A stretch of DNA of 64,000 bases, from the NCBI RefSeq assembly GCF_947496075.1, contig NZ_CANMBJ010000002.1, forward strand, positions 992,001 through 1,056,000, given 5' to 3'. Position numbers and translations under genes: made by a program. Under the pieces are notes generated by a model. It was not told the origin of the DNA. It worked only from the letters and a program-made list of their open reading frames with translations, and did no database searches. Below, in pieces: positions 16,825 through 26,652 of the stretch. Every line of letters begins with the position of its first letter. Position 1 is the first letter of the stretch. Source of the DNA: an uncultured Tateyamaria sp. (GTDB taxonomy: Bacteria; Pseudomonadota; Alphaproteobacteria; Rhodobacterales; Rhodobacteraceae).

Positions 16825-17148
16825 CTACATGGAGAAGGACGTACCGCACCCGCAAGAACTGGTGGCGTTTGGGTTCTCGATCACGAAACGGGCACCGATC
16901 AGTTCTTCGGAGAAATCGATGACTGCATTGGCAAGGAAGGGCAGGCTGATGCTGTCCACGACAACCTTTTGACCCGCGCCCTCCAGAACAAGGTCGTCAT
17001 CCTTGGGGTCGTCCAAAGCAATCTCGTATTGGAAGCCGGAACACCCCCCACCTTCAACGGCCACACGCAGGGCCTGTCCCTGATCGGCTGCGCCGATCTC
17101 GGCCAGGCGCTCAAATGCGCGTTCGGTGACTTTGGGTGGCAATTGCAT
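16825..17148 (-). CDS. erpA: Iron-sulfur cluster insertion protein ErpA/IscA type
   Basis: A 107-residue A-type carrier that passes Fe-S clusters to apoproteins. The three conserved cysteines are visible in GGGCSGFQY and the C-terminal SSCGCGTSF. The start at 17148 follows GGAG and leaves the usual family length; longer in-frame starts would add a basic non-family tail. It converges with the 351-residue gene (three bases between stops) and is divergent from dgt. Confidence 0.9.
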   Translation of the reverse strand: MQLPPKVTERAFERLAEIGAADQGQALRVAVEGGGCSGFQYEIALDDPKDDDLVLEGAGQKVVVDSISLPFLANAVIDFSEELIGARFVIENPNATSSCGCGTSFSM

Positions 17149-17228
17149 TGCATCTGCTCCGGACGGTTTTCTTCGTGCTGCATCTGCAATATATGCGCGA
17201 CAGGAACAGGCGACAAGGATCACCGGAA

Positions 17229-18362
17229 ATGCCAGCCGCATATGCTTCTGATCCTGACCGTGTCCGGGGACGGCGCTGGCCGGAGGAAGAGATGTCATTC
17301 CGCTCGCCGTTCCAGCGCGATCGGGACAGGATCATTCATGCCTCGGCCTTTCGGCGGCTCAAACACAAGACGCAAGTCTTTGTCGAGCACGAGGGTGACT
17401 ATTACCGTACGCGCTTGACCCATTCCATCGAAGTGGCACAGGTCGCACGTACAATTGCAGGCGCCTTGGGTCTGAATGATTGCCTGACCGAGGCCGTGGC
17501 GCTGGCACATGATCTGGGCCATCCCCCCTTTGGCCATACAGGTGAGGATGCGCTGCAGTCACTTATGGCCCCCTTTGGCGGCTTCGATCACAACGCTCAG
17601 GCGATCAAGATCGTGACGCGGCTGGAATGCCACTACGCCGATTTCGATGGGTTGAACCTCACCTGGGAAGCCCTTGAAGGTATTGCAAAACATAATGGTC
17701 CGGTCACGGGTGATCTGCCCTATGCGCTGGCCGAATACGATTCCGAACACGACCTTGAACTTGGCACCCATGCGAGTGCGGAAGCACAGGTTGCGGCGCT
17801 GTCTGATGACATCGCGTACAACAACCATGACCTGCATGATGGTCTGCGTGCGGGTCTTTTTGACGAGGCTGACATCTGCCACCTGCCCATGATTGGCGCA
17901 GCCTTTGCCGAAGTAGACGCGATGCACCCCGATCTTGATCCGATGCGGCGGCGCCATGAAGGGCTGCGCCGTGTCTTTGCCGCCATGGTAACGGATGTGG
18001 TCGATACGTCTCGGACATTGCTCGCTGAAAGCGGTGCGCAGTCGGTCGAGGATATCCGCCACTTTGGCCGCCCCGTGGTCCGCTTTTCAAATACGCTTTG
18101 GGCAGATTTGCAACAGATCCGAACGTTCCTGTTCACCAACATGTACCGCGCACCTTCGGTCATGGTGAAGCGCGAAGAAGTGACGTGCATTATCAACGAT
18201 CTGTTCCCGCTGTTCCTGTCCAAGCCTGACCTGCTGCCTTCTGAATGGCGCCGCAACGTGGATGCACGGGATGAGGTGGCGCTGGCCCGCAGCGTGTCCG
18301 ACTATATTTCGGGCATGACGGATCGATTTGCGCTGCAGGAACACGCCCGTCTGATCGGGTAG
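17229..18362 (+). CDS. dgt: Deoxyguanosinetriphosphate triphosphohydrolase-like protein
   Basis: A 377-residue HD-domain dNTP triphosphohydrolase, type 2. The metal site is visible as TRLTHSIEVAQ, AHDLGHPPFGHTGE (HD pair) and SDDIAYNNHDLHDG. The RGRRWPEEE...SPFQRDRDRIIHASAFRRLKHKTQV N-terminus is characteristic. ATG at 17229 with AAGGA upstream is preferred over earlier in-frame starts that overlap erpA. It is followed by argS after 60 bases on the same strand. Confidence 0.92.
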   Translation: MPAAYASDPDRVRGRRWPEEEMSFRSPFQRDRDRIIHASAFRRLKHKTQVFVEHEGDYYRTRLTHSIEVAQVARTIAGALGLNDCLTEAVALAHDLGHPPFGHTGEDALQSLMAPFGGFDHNAQAIKIVTRLECHYADFDGLNLTWEALEGIAKHNGPVTGDLPYALAEYDSEHDLELGTHASAEAQVAALSDDIAYNNHDLHDGLRAGLFDEADICHLPMIGAAFAEVDAMHPDLDPMRRRHEGLRRVFAAMVTDVVDTSRTLLAESGAQSVEDIRHFGRPVVRFSNTLWADLQQIRTFLFTNMYRAPSVMVKREEVTCIINDLFPLFLSKPDLLPSEWRRNVDARDEVALARSVSDYISGMTDRFALQEHARLIG

Positions 18363-18422
18363 TCATGCTTGACGCTTGGGGTGCGCGTGATACACCCCGC
18401 GCATCCAATGAATAGGCCCCTC

Positions 18423-20165
18423 ATGAACCTCTTTGCCGATATCCGCGCCCTTGTGCTGACCAACCTCGCCGCCATGGCTGAGGCGGGGGAACTGCCTGCC
18501 GATTTGGCAACGCACAACGTCACGGTCGAGCCGCCGCGCGATGCAGCGCATGGTGACATGGCGACGAATGCCGCGATGGTGCTGGCCAAACCTGCCAAGA
18601 TGAAGCCGCGCGACATTGCCGAATTCTTGGCCAAGCGTCTTGCGGAAGACGACCGCATCACCAGTGCCGAAGTGGCCGGGCCCGGTTTTCTGAACCTGCG
18701 GCTTGCGCCATCGGTCTGGCAGGGGGTGGTTGGCGCCGTGCTGGCTGCCGGCACGGATTATGGTCGATCCGATCTGGGCGCCGGTCAAAAGGTCAATGTC
18801 GAATACGTCTCGGCCAACCCCACAGGCCCCCTGCATGTCGGTCACACGCGCGGCGCGGTCTTTGGCGATGCGTTGGCCTCGCTACTGGATTTTGCGGGCC
18901 ATGATGTGACGCGCGAATATTATATCAATGACGGCGGTGCGCAGGTCGATGTCCTCGCCCGGTCAGTCTACCTCCGGTATCTCGAAGCGCACGGGCAAAA
19001 GGTTGCATTCGAGGATGGAACCTATCCCGGCGACTACCTGATCGGCGTTGGTGAAGCGCTGAAAAACAAGGTTGGCGATGCCTTTGTCGACAAGGGCGAA
19101 CAGTTCTGGTTGGCCGAGGTGCGGGAGTTCGCAACCGAAGCCATGATGGACCTGATCCGGGATGACCTTGCGGCGCTTGGGGTTGAGATGGATGTCTTTT
19201 ACTCCGAAAAGTCGCTGTACGGCACAGGCCGGATCGAGGCGGCGCTGGATGATTTGCGTGGTAAGGGCCTGATCTATGAGGGTGTGTTGGAGCCTCCCAA
19301 AGGCAAGAAGCCCGAGGATTGGGAGCCACGCGAGCAAACCCTTTTCAAATCCACGGATCATGGTGACGATGTGGACCGCCCGGTGATGAAGTCGGACGGG
19401 TCATGGACCTATTTCGCGCCGGACATCGCGTATCACTACGACAAGGTGCAGCGCGGCTTCGACGCGCTGATCGACGTGTTTGGTGCGGATCACGGTGGCT
19501 ATGTCAAACGGATGAAGGCGGCGGTCAGTGCGTTGTCCGATGGCAAGGTGCCGCTGGACGTCAAGCTCACCCAACTGGTGAAACTGTTCAAGGACGGGCA
19601 GGAATTCAAGATGTCCAAGCGGGCAGGGACCTTTGTGACCCTGCGCGACGTGGTGGACGAGGTTGGCCCCGACGTGACCCGCTTCATGATGTTGACGCGC
19701 AAGAACGACGCGATGTTCGACTTTGATCTGGATGCGGCTCTTGAGCAGTCCAAGGAAAACCCGGTCTTCTACGTGCAATATGCGCATGCGCGGGTGAAAT
19801 CGGTTTTGCGCAAGGCGGTAGAGGCAGGTGTTGGGGTTGATGACAAGACCTTGGCCGCTGCTGACCTGTCCAAGCTGGATCACGAGGCGGAACTGGCGCT
19901 GGCCGCCAAGCTCGCTGAATGGCCGCGACTGGTCGAAACGGCTGCCCGGACCAATGAACCACATCGCATTGCATTCTACCTCTACGACCTTGCTGGTGTG
20001 TTCCACGGCTTGTGGAACCGGGGGAATGAACTGCCCGAATTGCGCTTCCTGCAGGATGATGCCGCAACCTCCCAGTCAAAAATCGCGCTCGCGCGTGCCT
20101 CCGCCGTTGTAATTGCAGCGGGCCTTGGTATTCTTGGGGTGAAACCGGCCGAAGAGCTGCGTTAA
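18423..20165 (+). CDS. argS: Arginyl-tRNA synthetase
   Basis: A 580-residue class I synthetase charging tRNA-Arg. It has the N-terminal additional domain, the HIGH motif as [11 protein letters not shown] (about residue 130), a KMSKR loop in [15 protein letters not shown], and the C-terminal DALR anticodon-binding helices. The ATG at 18423 gives [10 protein letters not shown], the typical start. It is in line with dgt upstream and the SPOR protein downstream, the usual Rhodobacteraceae order. Confidence 0.95.
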   Translation: MNLFADIRALVLTNLAAMAEAGELPADLATHNVTVEPPRDAAHGDMATNAAMVLAKPAKMKPRDIAEFLAKRLAEDDRITSAEVAGPGFLNLRLAPSVWQGVVGAVLAAGTDYGRSDLGAGQKVNVEYVSANPTGPLHVGHTRGAVFGDALASLLDFAGHDVTREYYINDGGAQVDVLARSVYLRYLEAHGQKVAFEDGTYPGDYLIGVGEALKNKVGDAFVDKGEQFWLAEVREFATEAMMDLIRDDLAALGVEMDVFYSEKSLYGTGRIEAALDDLRGKGLIYEGVLEPPKGKKPEDWEPREQTLFKSTDHGDDVDRPVMKSDGSWTYFAPDIAYHYDKVQRGFDALIDVFGADHGGYVKRMKAAVSALSDGKVPLDVKLTQLVKLFKDGQEFKMSKRAGTFVTLRDVVDEVGPDVTRFMMLTRKNDAMFDFDLDAALEQSKENPVFYVQYAHARVKSVLRKAVEAGVGVDDKTLAAADLSKLDHEAELALAAKLAEWPRLVETAARTNEPHRIAFYLYDLAGVFHGLWNRGNELPELRFLQDDAATSQSKIALARASAVVIAAGLGILGVKPAEELR

Positions 20166-20277
20166 CGTCCCGCCAATAGGGGCACACAGGCACATATCCC
20201 AAGGCACGCCACCGGGCGGGCACAACCAACAAGATGACTTGCGCGGGCATGTATCCGTGCGGGCAATGAGGCTACAG

Positions 20278-21270
20278 ATGGCAGATATGCATTATTCCCA
20301 CGACGCGGGTCCCGGGGGCTATGACGCTTACCAGGGAACATCAGCGCCACCTTCGAACACACTGAAGAACCTTACGAATTTCGCAGGTGCCGCTGTTTCC
20401 CTCGCATTAATCGCAGGGGTGTCGGTCTGGGGCTATAAGCTGGTGATGCGGGATGTATCCGGTATCCCGGTTGTCCGCGCCGCCGAAGGCGAGATGCGTG
20501 TGCGTCCTGAAAATCCGGGCGGCCAACTGGCACGCAACACAGGCCTCGCCGTGAACGAAGTGGCCGCTGCAGGCGAAGCATCTGGCCCGGTGGATCAGGT
20601 CACATTGGCCCCACGCCCCGTGGATCTGACGGAAGAAGATCAGCCGATCCCCGCTCAAACGGTGGCGCCTGTGCAACAGCCCGAACCGCTGAACGTCGCA
20701 GCCAGCCTTGAGGCCGCTCAAGTGGATGTGGCGACTGCGCTTGACGGTGGTGATATTGATGATCTGGTCAGACAGCTGACCAGCGGTGCCGAGACCATTG
20801 AAGCCAGCCCGGCTGAGGTGGAGCCGGTGCTGGCCAGCGTAACAACTGCTGATCTGCCGGAAACGCCAACGCCGGTTCCGGCGGTCGTAAAGGGGCCAGG
20901 GCCAAAAGCCTCCAAACGACCCCAACTGCGCCCAGCTTCCGCGCCGCAGACAGTTGTTCCTGCAACCACGGTCCGCGCAGAGCCACAAACAAGCGATCTT
21001 GAAGCCGCATCAATACCGTCGGGGACGCGATTGGTGCAGCTTGGCGCATTCGATAGCCCAGAGGTGGCGCGGTCCGAATGGGACAAGATGCAGGGGCGCT
21101 TTGGCGATCTGTTGCGGGGCAAGGACCGGATCGTGCAACAGGCACAGTCGGGTGGCCGCACCTTCTACCGCTTGCGCGCCCATGGCTTTGCCGATCTCAG
21201 TGATGCCCGCCGCTTCTGTTCGGCGCTTGTCGCTGAAGGCGCGGACTGCATCCCGGTGGTCACACGATGA
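20278..21270 (+). CDS. SPOR domain-containing membrane protein
   Basis: A 330-residue bitopic protein. After about 35 cytoplasmic residues there is one membrane helix (FAGAAVSLALIAGVSVWGYKL), then a long Pro/Ala/Glu-rich periplasmic linker, then a C-terminal SPOR domain (LVQLGAFDSPEVARSEWDKMQ ... TFYRLRAHGFADLSDARRFCSALV). SPOR domains bind denuded peptidoglycan at division sites. The stop overlaps nagZ (ATGA), linking it to cell-wall turnover. GAGG upstream supports the ATG at 20278. Confidence 0.88.
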   Translation: MADMHYSHDAGPGGYDAYQGTSAPPSNTLKNLTNFAGAAVSLALIAGVSVWGYKLVMRDVSGIPVVRAAEGEMRVRPENPGGQLARNTGLAVNEVAAAGEASGPVDQVTLAPRPVDLTEEDQPIPAQTVAPVQQPEPLNVAASLEAAQVDVATALDGGDIDDLVRQLTSGAETIEASPAEVEPVLASVTTADLPETPTPVPAVVKGPGPKASKRPQLRPASAPQTVVPATTVRAEPQTSDLEAASIPSGTRLVQLGAFDSPEVARSEWDKMQGRFGDLLRGKDRIVQQAQSGGRTFYRLRAHGFADLSDARRFCSALVAEGADCIPVVTR

Positions 21271-22286
21271 GCAATTTCGGCGCGACCATCCTCGATGCGG
21301 ATGGTTTGCGTCTCACCAAGGATGAAAAGGCATTCTTTCGCGATGCCGATCCGTTCGGTTTCATACTGTTTGCCCGCAATATCGATACACCCGACCAGGT
21401 TTACGGCCTGTGTTCCGAGTTTCGGGACGCGGTGGGGCGCGACGCGATCATCACCATTGATCAAGAAGGTGGGCGCGTGCAGCGGATGCGTGGCCCAACC
21501 TGGACCGAATGGTTGCCGCCTCTGGATTTCGTACAAGCCGCCGGAGATGACGCCGAGCGCGCAATGTACTTGCGATACAGGCATATAGCGCATGAGCTTA
21601 AAGCGCTCAGCATAGACAGCAACTGTGCGCCGATGGTTGATCTTGTGGTCAAGGAAACCCACGATTTCCTGCGCAACCGCTGCTATGGAACGTCACCGGG
21701 CGATATCGCGGCCTTGGGCCGTGCCGCCGCGCAAGGGCATCTGGATGGCGGTGTTCTGCCCGTTGTAAAGCATATGCCGGGGCATGGCCGCACCGATCTG
21801 GACAGCCATTATGATCTGCCGCGCGTGGATGTCAGCCTCGACACCCTGCGCGAGACGGATTTCGCCCCGTTTCGATCGCTCAAAGACTTGCCCATGGGGA
21901 TGACCGCGCATGTTGTCTACGAGGCTGTGGATGAAGCGCCAGCGACACTATCTGAAGACACCATGGCCCTGATCCGCTCTGACATCGGCTTCGACGGGCT
22001 GATCATGACGGACGACATCGGAATGAAGGCGCTGAAAGGAGCACCTGATCAGATTGCGCGTCGCGCATTGGATGCGGGCTGCGATGTGGTTTTGCACTGT
22101 AATGCGCCGCTTTCCGACCGTATTGCATCGGCTAATGCTGCCGGTCAAATGACGGAAGCCGCCCAAACACGGGCCGAGGCTGCTTTGGCGGCGCGTCAGA
22201 CCCCCGACGACATTGACATTGCCGAGCTCAACGCCGAACTTGAGGCGCTTTTGAGCGGGGCAGATAAAAGCGTGGGGCATGGCTGA
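21267..22286 (+). CDS. nagZ: Beta-N-acetylhexosaminidase
   Basis: A 339-residue glycoside hydrolase family 3 enzyme that removes GlcNAc from muropeptides during cytoplasmic cell-wall recycling. It has the IDQEGGRVQR strand, the catalytic KHMPGHGRTDLDSH loop (His/Asp dyad characteristic of NagZ) and the nucleophile Asp in GLIMTDDIGMKAL. The start overlaps the SPOR gene stop, and its end overlaps scpA by eight bases. Confidence 0.93.
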   Translation: MSNFGATILDADGLRLTKDEKAFFRDADPFGFILFARNIDTPDQVYGLCSEFRDAVGRDAIITIDQEGGRVQRMRGPTWTEWLPPLDFVQAAGDDAERAMYLRYRHIAHELKALSIDSNCAPMVDLVVKETHDFLRNRCYGTSPGDIAALGRAAAQGHLDGGVLPVVKHMPGHGRTDLDSHYDLPRVDVSLDTLRETDFAPFRSLKDLPMGMTAHVVYEAVDEAPATLSEDTMALIRSDIGFDGLIMTDDIGMKALKGAPDQIARRALDAGCDVVLHCNAPLSDRIASANAAGQMTEAAQTRAEAALAARQTPDDIDIAELNAELEALLSGADKSVGHG

Positions 22287-23082
22287 AGATACATTCGAGG
22301 AAGACCGCATTTCGGTCGCCGACCGCCTTGCAGCGGAGGCGCTGATTGTCGATGTCGATGGCTTTGAGGGGCCACTTGATCTGCTTCTGACGCTCAGCCG
22401 CACGCAAAAGGTCGACCTACGCAAAATCTCTGTGCTTCAACTTGCTCGCCAGTATCTTGCGTTTGTCGAGAAGGCAAAGCAGTTGCGGCTGGAACTGGCC
22501 GCAGATTACCTGGTGATGGCCGCCTGGCTCGCGTTCCTGAAGTCTCGCCTGCTCTTGCCGCCTGATCCCACAGAAGAGGGGCCATCGGGCGAGGAACTGG
22601 CAGCACATCTTGCGTTCCAGCTCGAACGCCTGCAGGCGATGCGCGACTCTGCGGCCCGACTGATGGCGCGGGACCAGTTGGGGCGCGATTTCTTTGCCCG
22701 GGGCCAGTCCGAGATGGTGACACGGGTGCGCAAAGTGACGTACACCGCCACGTTGTTGGACTTGATGCAGGGCTATGCCCGTATCCGCACGCGCGACGAA
22801 TTCCGGCCATTTGTCATGGACCGCGACGCCGTATTCACCATGGAACAGGCGTTGGACCGGATGCGCGGCCTTATCGGTTTTGCCGGTGACTGGACCGACA
22901 TCCTGTCCTATCTGCCCGAGGGCTGGGAGATGGACCCGGTCAAACGCCGATCCGCGACGGCCGCCACCTTTGCCGCCAGCTTGGAACTGGTGAAGGAAGG
23001 GCATCTGGAAATCCGGCAGTCCGAGACATTCGCGCCCATTCAGCTGCGCAAGAGAGATGAACAACGTGACAGAAGAAACTGA
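22279..23082 (+). CDS. scpA: Segregation and condensation protein A
   Basis: A 267-residue kleisin subunit of the SMC-ScpAB condensin. It has the N-terminal FEGPLDLLLTLSRTQKVDLRKISVLQLARQYL segment that binds SMC, a central helical region including LAADYLVMAAWLAFLKSRLLLP, and a C-terminal winged-helix. It overlaps nagZ by eight bases and scpB by 26, so expression is coupled. Confidence 0.93.
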   Translation: MAEDTFEEDRISVADRLAAEALIVDVDGFEGPLDLLLTLSRTQKVDLRKISVLQLARQYLAFVEKAKQLRLELAADYLVMAAWLAFLKSRLLLPPDPTEEGPSGEELAAHLAFQLERLQAMRDSAARLMARDQLGRDFFARGQSEMVTRVRKVTYTATLLDLMQGYARIRTRDEFRPFVMDRDAVFTMEQALDRMRGLIGFAGDWTDILSYLPEGWEMDPVKRRSATAATFAASLELVKEGHLEIRQSETFAPIQLRKRDEQRDRRN

Positions 23083-23719
23083 AGATCAAGAAGAAAGCTT
23101 GTTCGAGGCCCCGCCCATGGCCGAGCAGGAGCGGATGGTCGAAGCCATTCTCTTTGCGACAGCAGAACCCGTCACTACGCGCGAGTTGGAGGCCCGTATG
23201 CCGCATGGTTGCGACGCGGCAGAAGCATTGGTCTATCTGCGCAAGCGCTATGAGGGGCGTGGTGTGCAGGTCATGAAGGTCGGTGATGCGTGGGCAATCC
23301 GCACAGCCGCCGATCTTGGATTCCTGATGCAAAAGGAAACGGTTGAGACGCGCAAACTGTCACGAGCCGCAATCGAGACGCTGGCCATCATCGCTTACCA
23401 CCAACCCGTGACCCGGGCTGAGATCGAAGAGATCCGCGGCGTCAGCGTGAGCCGCGGCACCGTCGATCAGCTGCTTGAACTGGAATGGATACGCTTTGGG
23501 CGGCGCAAGATGACCCCCGGACGGCCTGTGACCTTTGTTGTCACCCAATCCTTCCTGGATCATTTCGGTCTGGAAAACGCCCGCGATCTGCCCGGCCTCA
23601 AGGAATTGCGTGCCGCTGGCCTGCTGGAGAATCGCCCGCCGCCCGGAACACTTCCGGGCCCCGAGACCGATCCGGAAGACGAAAGCGAAGAGGGTCAGTC
23701 CGAGCTTTTTGAAGACTGA
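23057..23719 (+). CDS. scpB: Segregation and condensation protein B
   Basis: A 220-residue winged-helix dimer partner of ScpA. It shows MVEAILFATAEPVTTRELE, ETLAIIAYHQPVTRAEIEEIRGV and GRPVTFVVTQSFLDHFGL. The C-terminus is extended and acidic (EDESEEGQSELFED). The start overlaps scpA by 26 bases. Confidence 0.93.
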   Translation: MNNVTEETEDQEESLFEAPPMAEQERMVEAILFATAEPVTTRELEARMPHGCDAAEALVYLRKRYEGRGVQVMKVGDAWAIRTAADLGFLMQKETVETRKLSRAAIETLAIIAYHQPVTRAEIEEIRGVSVSRGTVDQLLELEWIRFGRRKMTPGRPVTFVVTQSFLDHFGLENARDLPGLKELRAAGLLENRPPPGTLPGPETDPEDESEEGQSELFED

Positions 23720-23791
23720 AAAAAGATTCGATCTGAAATTCGACGTATTTGTCGTTATATTGGACCAAGGCGAACAGGGCGGAGCAGTCCC

Positions 23792-24025
23792 ATGAATGTA
23801 AATCAGATCATCAACATGATCATGCGGATCATCATGCGCAAGGCAATCAACAGGGGTATTGATGCTGGCGTAAACCGCGCAACGCGCGGTCGGCAGTCGG
23901 CACCGCCGCAGCAGCCTCAACTGGACGATCACGACGGCCCGACGCAGGCTGAAGTGCGGGAACAACGGCGTGCGCGACGTGCAGCGCGTCAGGCACGGCA
24001 AGCTGCAAAAGCGGAACGAAAATAG
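23792..24025 (+). CDS. Small basic hypothetical protein downstream of scpB
   Basis: A 77-residue protein with an amphipathic, Ile/Met-rich N-terminal helix (NQIINMIMRIIMRKAINRGID), a Pro/Gln linker and a very basic Arg/Ala C-terminal helix ending AKAERK. GGAG at 23781-23784 supports the ATG. Short proteins with this N-terminus follow scpB in other Rhodobacteraceae as I recall, suggesting a conserved gene. Membrane-surface or nucleic-acid binding is possible; the function is unknown. Confidence 0.7.
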   Translation: MNVNQIINMIMRIIMRKAINRGIDAGVNRATRGRQSAPPQQPQLDDHDGPTQAEVREQRRARRAARQARQAAKAERK

Positions 24026-24127
24026 TCCAATAGTTGTCAGACCGTGCGTGAAGGTGGGGAAAACCACCGTTGATTGCATAAATTCAGTGCCGTAGCGTAA
24101 CTCTCATTGTTCTGGGGGGAACTCATT

Positions 24128-25360
24128 ATGGCACATAGCAAGCCCAGCATTTTTGTATCTTCAGTTTCATTGGGCGTCACAGTCATCGGGCTGTACGTCA
24201 TTTTCGTGCTGTTCGTCACGATTGGCTTTGGCAGCTACATCTATCGCACAGCTTGGCAGGCTGAGCCTGTCGCGCAAACGGCCACGCAGGAAAGCCGAGC
24301 GTTGGTGTCGGACATCGACAATCTGCTTTTCATCATCAAGCGTGAACAGGATTTGGAACGGGCAAAGACGGGTGTCACGCGGGACATTCAGCTTCACGCC
24401 GCCAAGATGTCGGATATCGAGGCCAGACACAGCCGTTCCTTTGGCGCAATCGCCGTTGCCAAATCGACCTTGCGAGCCGAGGTGGACGCAACCCTTGGCA
24501 AGCTGTCAGAATACCAGTTTGCATTGGCTGGACCCCAGCGGCTTGTCTATGACACCACGCTCGAAACCTTGCACAGCACCGTGTCAACGGCGGAACCGAC
24601 CCTGCGTGCCAAGACGGCGGAGTTACAGTTGCGGACCTTGATGCGGACGCTGGACGATGGGCTTGAAAAGAGCGATGTCGATCTGGACACTACGGATAGG
24701 TTCACCGCGCTACATGACCAGACATTTGTGACGCTGGATCTTTTGTCCGACGCAGTGGAAACGGCAAACAGTGCTTCGCTGGTCATCAAAGCCGAGAAGG
24801 AGGCGATGCAGGCCCAGATTGACGAGCTGCGGCAACGTTGGACCGGCCACAACAATCAGATACTCGCACTGCAGGATACGTTGGGGCCGGGTGATCCTGC
24901 GCGCGCGCGCTTGTCGGCACTGTCGCTGAACTTTCCAATCTTTCCCGACATCCTGATGCGCTTTGTCAGTTTTCCCACCATCTTCCTGACCTTGATTGTG
25001 ACCATTGCATCCGGGGGGCTGGGCACGGTCGTTGCCTTCTCACGTCGCTACTATTCGTCGAAAGAAGCAGACACACTGACTCTGTCACGGCTTTTCGTGA
25101 ACGTGGGCGAGGGGATTGCCGCCGCCATTGCCATCTTCCTGTTTTCCGGCGCTGGCATGCTGGCCCTGACACAAGGCAGTGGGCCTGCCAACGATGTCGA
25201 ACTCAGCCCCTATACCGTGGCCTTCATCGCATTCCTGTCCGGCTTCATGGCCGAGGATGCCTTTGCCTCCATCCAATCGGCAGGCAAGCGTATCTTCAAG
25301 CCAGATCCTCCGACCCCGCAGAACGGTGAACCGCCAGCGGAGCCCGCAGACGGCAGCTAG
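24128..25360 (+). CDS. Membrane protein with coiled-coil periplasmic or cytoplasmic domain, unknown function
   Basis: A 410-residue protein not recognised. One N-terminal membrane helix (residues about 10-35) is followed by about 230 residues of predicted helix/coiled coil rich in Thr, Glu and Leu heptads. Three further hydrophobic segments come near the C-terminus (FPTIFLTLIVTIASGGLGTVVAF, GIAAAIAIFLFSGAGML, YTVAFIAFLSGFMAEDAF) before a Pro-rich tail. GGGGGGA upstream supports ATG 24128. It converges with dcd, overlapping by four bases. The domain order suggests a sensor or a channel-like assembly; no enzymatic motif is visible. Confidence 0.7.
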   Translation: MAHSKPSIFVSSVSLGVTVIGLYVIFVLFVTIGFGSYIYRTAWQAEPVAQTATQESRALVSDIDNLLFIIKREQDLERAKTGVTRDIQLHAAKMSDIEARHSRSFGAIAVAKSTLRAEVDATLGKLSEYQFALAGPQRLVYDTTLETLHSTVSTAEPTLRAKTAELQLRTLMRTLDDGLEKSDVDLDTTDRFTALHDQTFVTLDLLSDAVETANSASLVIKAEKEAMQAQIDELRQRWTGHNNQILALQDTLGPGDPARARLSALSLNFPIFPDILMRFVSFPTIFLTLIVTIASGGLGTVVAFSRRYYSSKEADTLTLSRLFVNVGEGIAAAIAIFLFSGAGMLALTQGSGPANDVELSPYTVAFIAFLSGFMAEDAFASIQSAGKRIFKPDPPTPQNGEPPAEPADGS

Positions 25361-26439
25361 GTGTTGGGCGCAGCAAAGTGCTTGGATAGTTTCAGGCCCT
25401 GGCCTTGGTAGTTCGAGGCAATGCCCGCGCCATAGAGCTGCGCAGGCTGCGCCGCCATCCGCTCGTAGATCAGGCGTCCGACAATCTGCCCATGCTCAAG
25501 GACAAAAGGCGCCTCGTGACAGCGCACTTCAAGTACGCCGCGTGAACCGGTACCGCCTGCTGCATCGTGCCCGAAGCCGGGATCGAAGAAACCGGCATAG
25601 TGCACGCGAAACTCGCCCACCATGGCCAGGTAGGGGGCCATTTCGGCAGCGTAGTCGGGCGGGATGTGGACTGCCTCACGGCTAACCAAGATGTAAAATG
25701 CGCCAGGATCGAGGATGATATGACCGTCCCGCGCGTGCACCTCTTCCCAGAACTCGGCGGGGTCATAATGGCCGATATTGTCCAGATCGATTACACCTGT
25801 GTGCGGCTTGGCCCGGTATCCCACCAGTGTTGTGTCCGGCAGACGCAAATCCACGGAAAAGCCCAAACCCTCGTCAATGACTGCGGGCCCGTTCACCAAT
25901 GGCATATCATCGTGCAGCTTGCTGAGCTCGCCATCGCTCAGCACCGCTTGCCCTGCGCGAAAGCGGATCTGGTTCAAGCGCATGCCGGGCCGGACAAGAA
26001 CGGAAAACGAGCGCGGGCAAATCTCGGCATAGAGTGGGCCGGTGTAGCCCGGTGGAATGCGGTCAAACTCGGTGCCGCCATCAGTGATCGTCCGGGTCAG
26101 CAGGTCCAAGCGCCCGGTCGAGCTTTTGGCATTGGCCACCGCCTGCACCTCGTCGGGCAGGTCCAGCGCTTCCATCAAGGGCACGACATAGACGCAGCCC
26201 TTTTCCAGTACAGCGCCGCCGGACAGATTGACCTCGTGCATCTGGAATTCAGCCAGCCGGTCACTGACGCGCGCACCATGGCCTGCAAGGAAGGATGCAC
26301 GCACGCGATAGGCGACGGTACCCAAACGCAAATCAAGGCTAGCGGGTTGGACCTGTGCATCAATCACGGCTGGGTCTGCGGCAATCTCACCGCGATCCAT
26401 CATCGCTTTCAGTTCCATGTCGGGAAGTACGCCGATCAT
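25357..26439 (-). CDS. dcd: 2'-deoxycytidine 5'-triphosphate deaminase, double-domain form
   Basis: A 360-residue protein about twice the length of E. coli Dcd. It matches the alphaproteobacterial bidomain form, with two dUTPase-like beta folds in one chain. The N-terminal half has SLDLRLGTVAYRVRASFL and NAKSSTGRLDLLTRTITDGG (the SSxGR substrate motif), and the C-terminal half has GVIDLDNIGHYDPAEFWEEV and FDPGFGHDAAGGTGSRGVLEVR. It makes dUTP for thymidylate synthesis. The stop overlaps the convergent gene at 24128-25360. Confidence 0.9.
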   Translation of the reverse strand: MIGVLPDMELKAMMDRGEIAADPAVIDAQVQPASLDLRLGTVAYRVRASFLAGHGARVSDRLAEFQMHEVNLSGGAVLEKGCVYVVPLMEALDLPDEVQAVANAKSSTGRLDLLTRTITDGGTEFDRIPPGYTGPLYAEICPRSFSVLVRPGMRLNQIRFRAGQAVLSDGELSKLHDDMPLVNGPAVIDEGLGFSVDLRLPDTTLVGYRAKPHTGVIDLDNIGHYDPAEFWEEVHARDGHIILDPGAFYILVSREAVHIPPDYAAEMAPYLAMVGEFRVHYAGFFDPGFGHDAAGGTGSRGVLEVRCHEAPFVLEHGQIVGRLIYERMAAQPAQLYGAGIASNYQGQGLKLSKHFAAPNT

Positions 26440-26506
26440 ATCGCCCCCTCGTGTCGTGTTGCGGGGCCTGCGGCCAGTGACCCCGTAGCGCCGGGGCGGT
26501 GTTTAG

Positions 26507-26583
26507 TGGTCGGGCTAGCAGGACTCGAACCTGCGACCTTCCGTCCCCCAGACGGACGCGCTACCAGGCTGCGCCATAGCCCG
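26507..26583 (-). tRNA. tRNA-Pro (anticodon GGG)
   Basis: Read on the minus strand, the gene begins CGGGCTA and ends TAGCCCG-A-CCA, giving a perfect seven-base-pair acceptor stem with an encoded CCA. The D arm contains GCGCAGCCTGGTAGCGC, the anticodon stem is TCCGT/ACGGA with loop CTGGGGG (anticodon GGG, reading CCC/CCU), and the T arm is GCAGGTTCGAGTCCTGC. It is 77 bases including CCA. Confidence 0.97.
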
Positions 26584-26652
26584 ACGTGTGGGGTGTCATA
26601 CCCGATTTCTGGCCGGGGGCAAGGGGGGAATTGCACGAGGTTTGCGTTCTTC

